This document shows positions 14,237 through 14,333 of a DNA stretch of 14,333 bases, piece by piece. The stretch covers positions 1-14,333 of the forward strand of contig JAADEV010000062.1 of the NCBI GenBank assembly GCA_013153295.1, given 5' to 3'. Both the position numbers and the translations under genes were made by a program. How positions within the stretch are numbered: position 1 is the first letter of the stretch; each line of letters opens with the position of its first letter. This DNA is from Aquificota bacterium. GTDB taxonomy: Bacteria; Aquificota; Aquificia; Aquificales; Hydrogenothermaceae. The notes below the pieces were generated by a model, which was not told the origin of the DNA, made no database searches, and worked only from the letters and a program-made list of their open reading frames with translations.

Positions 14237-14333
14237 GCTGTTGGGATTGTTATTCTAAATACAGACCCTTTTCCCAGTGTGCTTTCAACCTCAACCTTGC
14301 CGTTGTGTGCTTCTGTTATATGTTTCACTATAG
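14233..14333 (-). CDS. Sensor histidine kinase, C-terminal fragment
   Basis: Only the last 32 complete codons lie inside the window; the gene enters from the right edge. The sequence IVKHITEAHNGKVEVES followed by TLGKGSVFRITIP is the end of a HATPase_c domain. The first part is the helix after the G2 box (usually GLGLAIVK), and the LGKGSVF turn and final strand are typical of two-component histidine kinases of the HisKA type. Sensor domain, signal and partner regulator are outside the window. It converges on the small 56-codon gene, with overlapping stop codons. Confidence 0.85.
   Translation of the reverse strand, partial: IVKHITEAHNGKVEVESTLGKGSVFRITIPTA

Noticed and set aside
1..14333. 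Search for tRNA, rRNA, CRISPR repeats, insertion sequences, phage or toxin-antitoxin genes
   Set aside because: By eye I found no regularly spaced repeats, terminal inverted repeats, transposase motifs or tRNA cloverleaf sequences. The genes are metabolic, transport, respiratory and housekeeping types of uniform codon character, so no mobile or defence island is supported.

Overview
The window looks like ordinary chromosomal DNA from a thermophilic, chemolithotrophic bacterium. Aquificota is my best guess, possibly a Hydrogenothermaceae member such as Persephonella; this is inference from protein character, not a database match. The supporting signs are Lys/Glu-rich proteins with heavy AGG and ATA codon use, a free-standing 5'-3' exonuclease instead of a domain inside DNA polymerase I, a cytochrome bc complex whose cytochrome c subunit carries two haems, and tightly packed operons with overlapping or nearly touching genes.

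Layout. Bases 1-139 hold the 5' end of a leftward gene for an exported, probably outer-membrane, protein. A 180-bp divergent spacer follows. A rightward operon then runs modA-modB-modC (molybdate ABC importer), an aldo/keto reductase and argB (acetylglutamate kinase), ending near 4505. It converges with a leftward operon, and the 3' ends of argB and nrnA overlap by 51 bp. Read in its own direction, that leftward operon is hemB (porphobilinogen synthase), a membrane-anchored M23 peptidase, a 5'-3' exonuclease, nth (endonuclease III) and nrnA (DHH phosphoesterase). A clear intrinsic terminator at 8809-8834 separates hemB from the upstream petA-petB-petC operon (Rieske protein, cytochrome b, dihaem cytochrome c). 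Upstream of that, also leftward, lie rlmB (rRNA 2'-O-methyltransferase) and fmt (Met-tRNA formyltransferase). From 13313 a divergent rightward gene encodes a TauE/SafE (UreH-like) membrane protein. It is followed by a 56-codon charged hypothetical gene and, facing it, the last 32 codons of a sensor histidine kinase.

How the parts fit. The pet operon makes a quinol:cytochrome c oxidoreductase. HemB supplies tetrapyrrole for its haems, and the Cys/His-rich TauE-like protein upstream could plausibly serve metal or cytochrome maturation, although the sequence does not prove this. Exo, Nth and NrnA form a nucleic-acid repair and turnover group. Molybdate import would feed molybdoenzymes encoded elsewhere.

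I see no tRNA, rRNA, CRISPR array, insertion sequence or phage gene, no gene-free stretch above 300 bp, and no clearly undescribed system. The most interesting signals are a probable beta-clamp-binding tail on the exonuclease, an unclassified three-helix leader upstream of the porin-like gene, unusual features in all three pet subunits, and the small charged gene at the right end.
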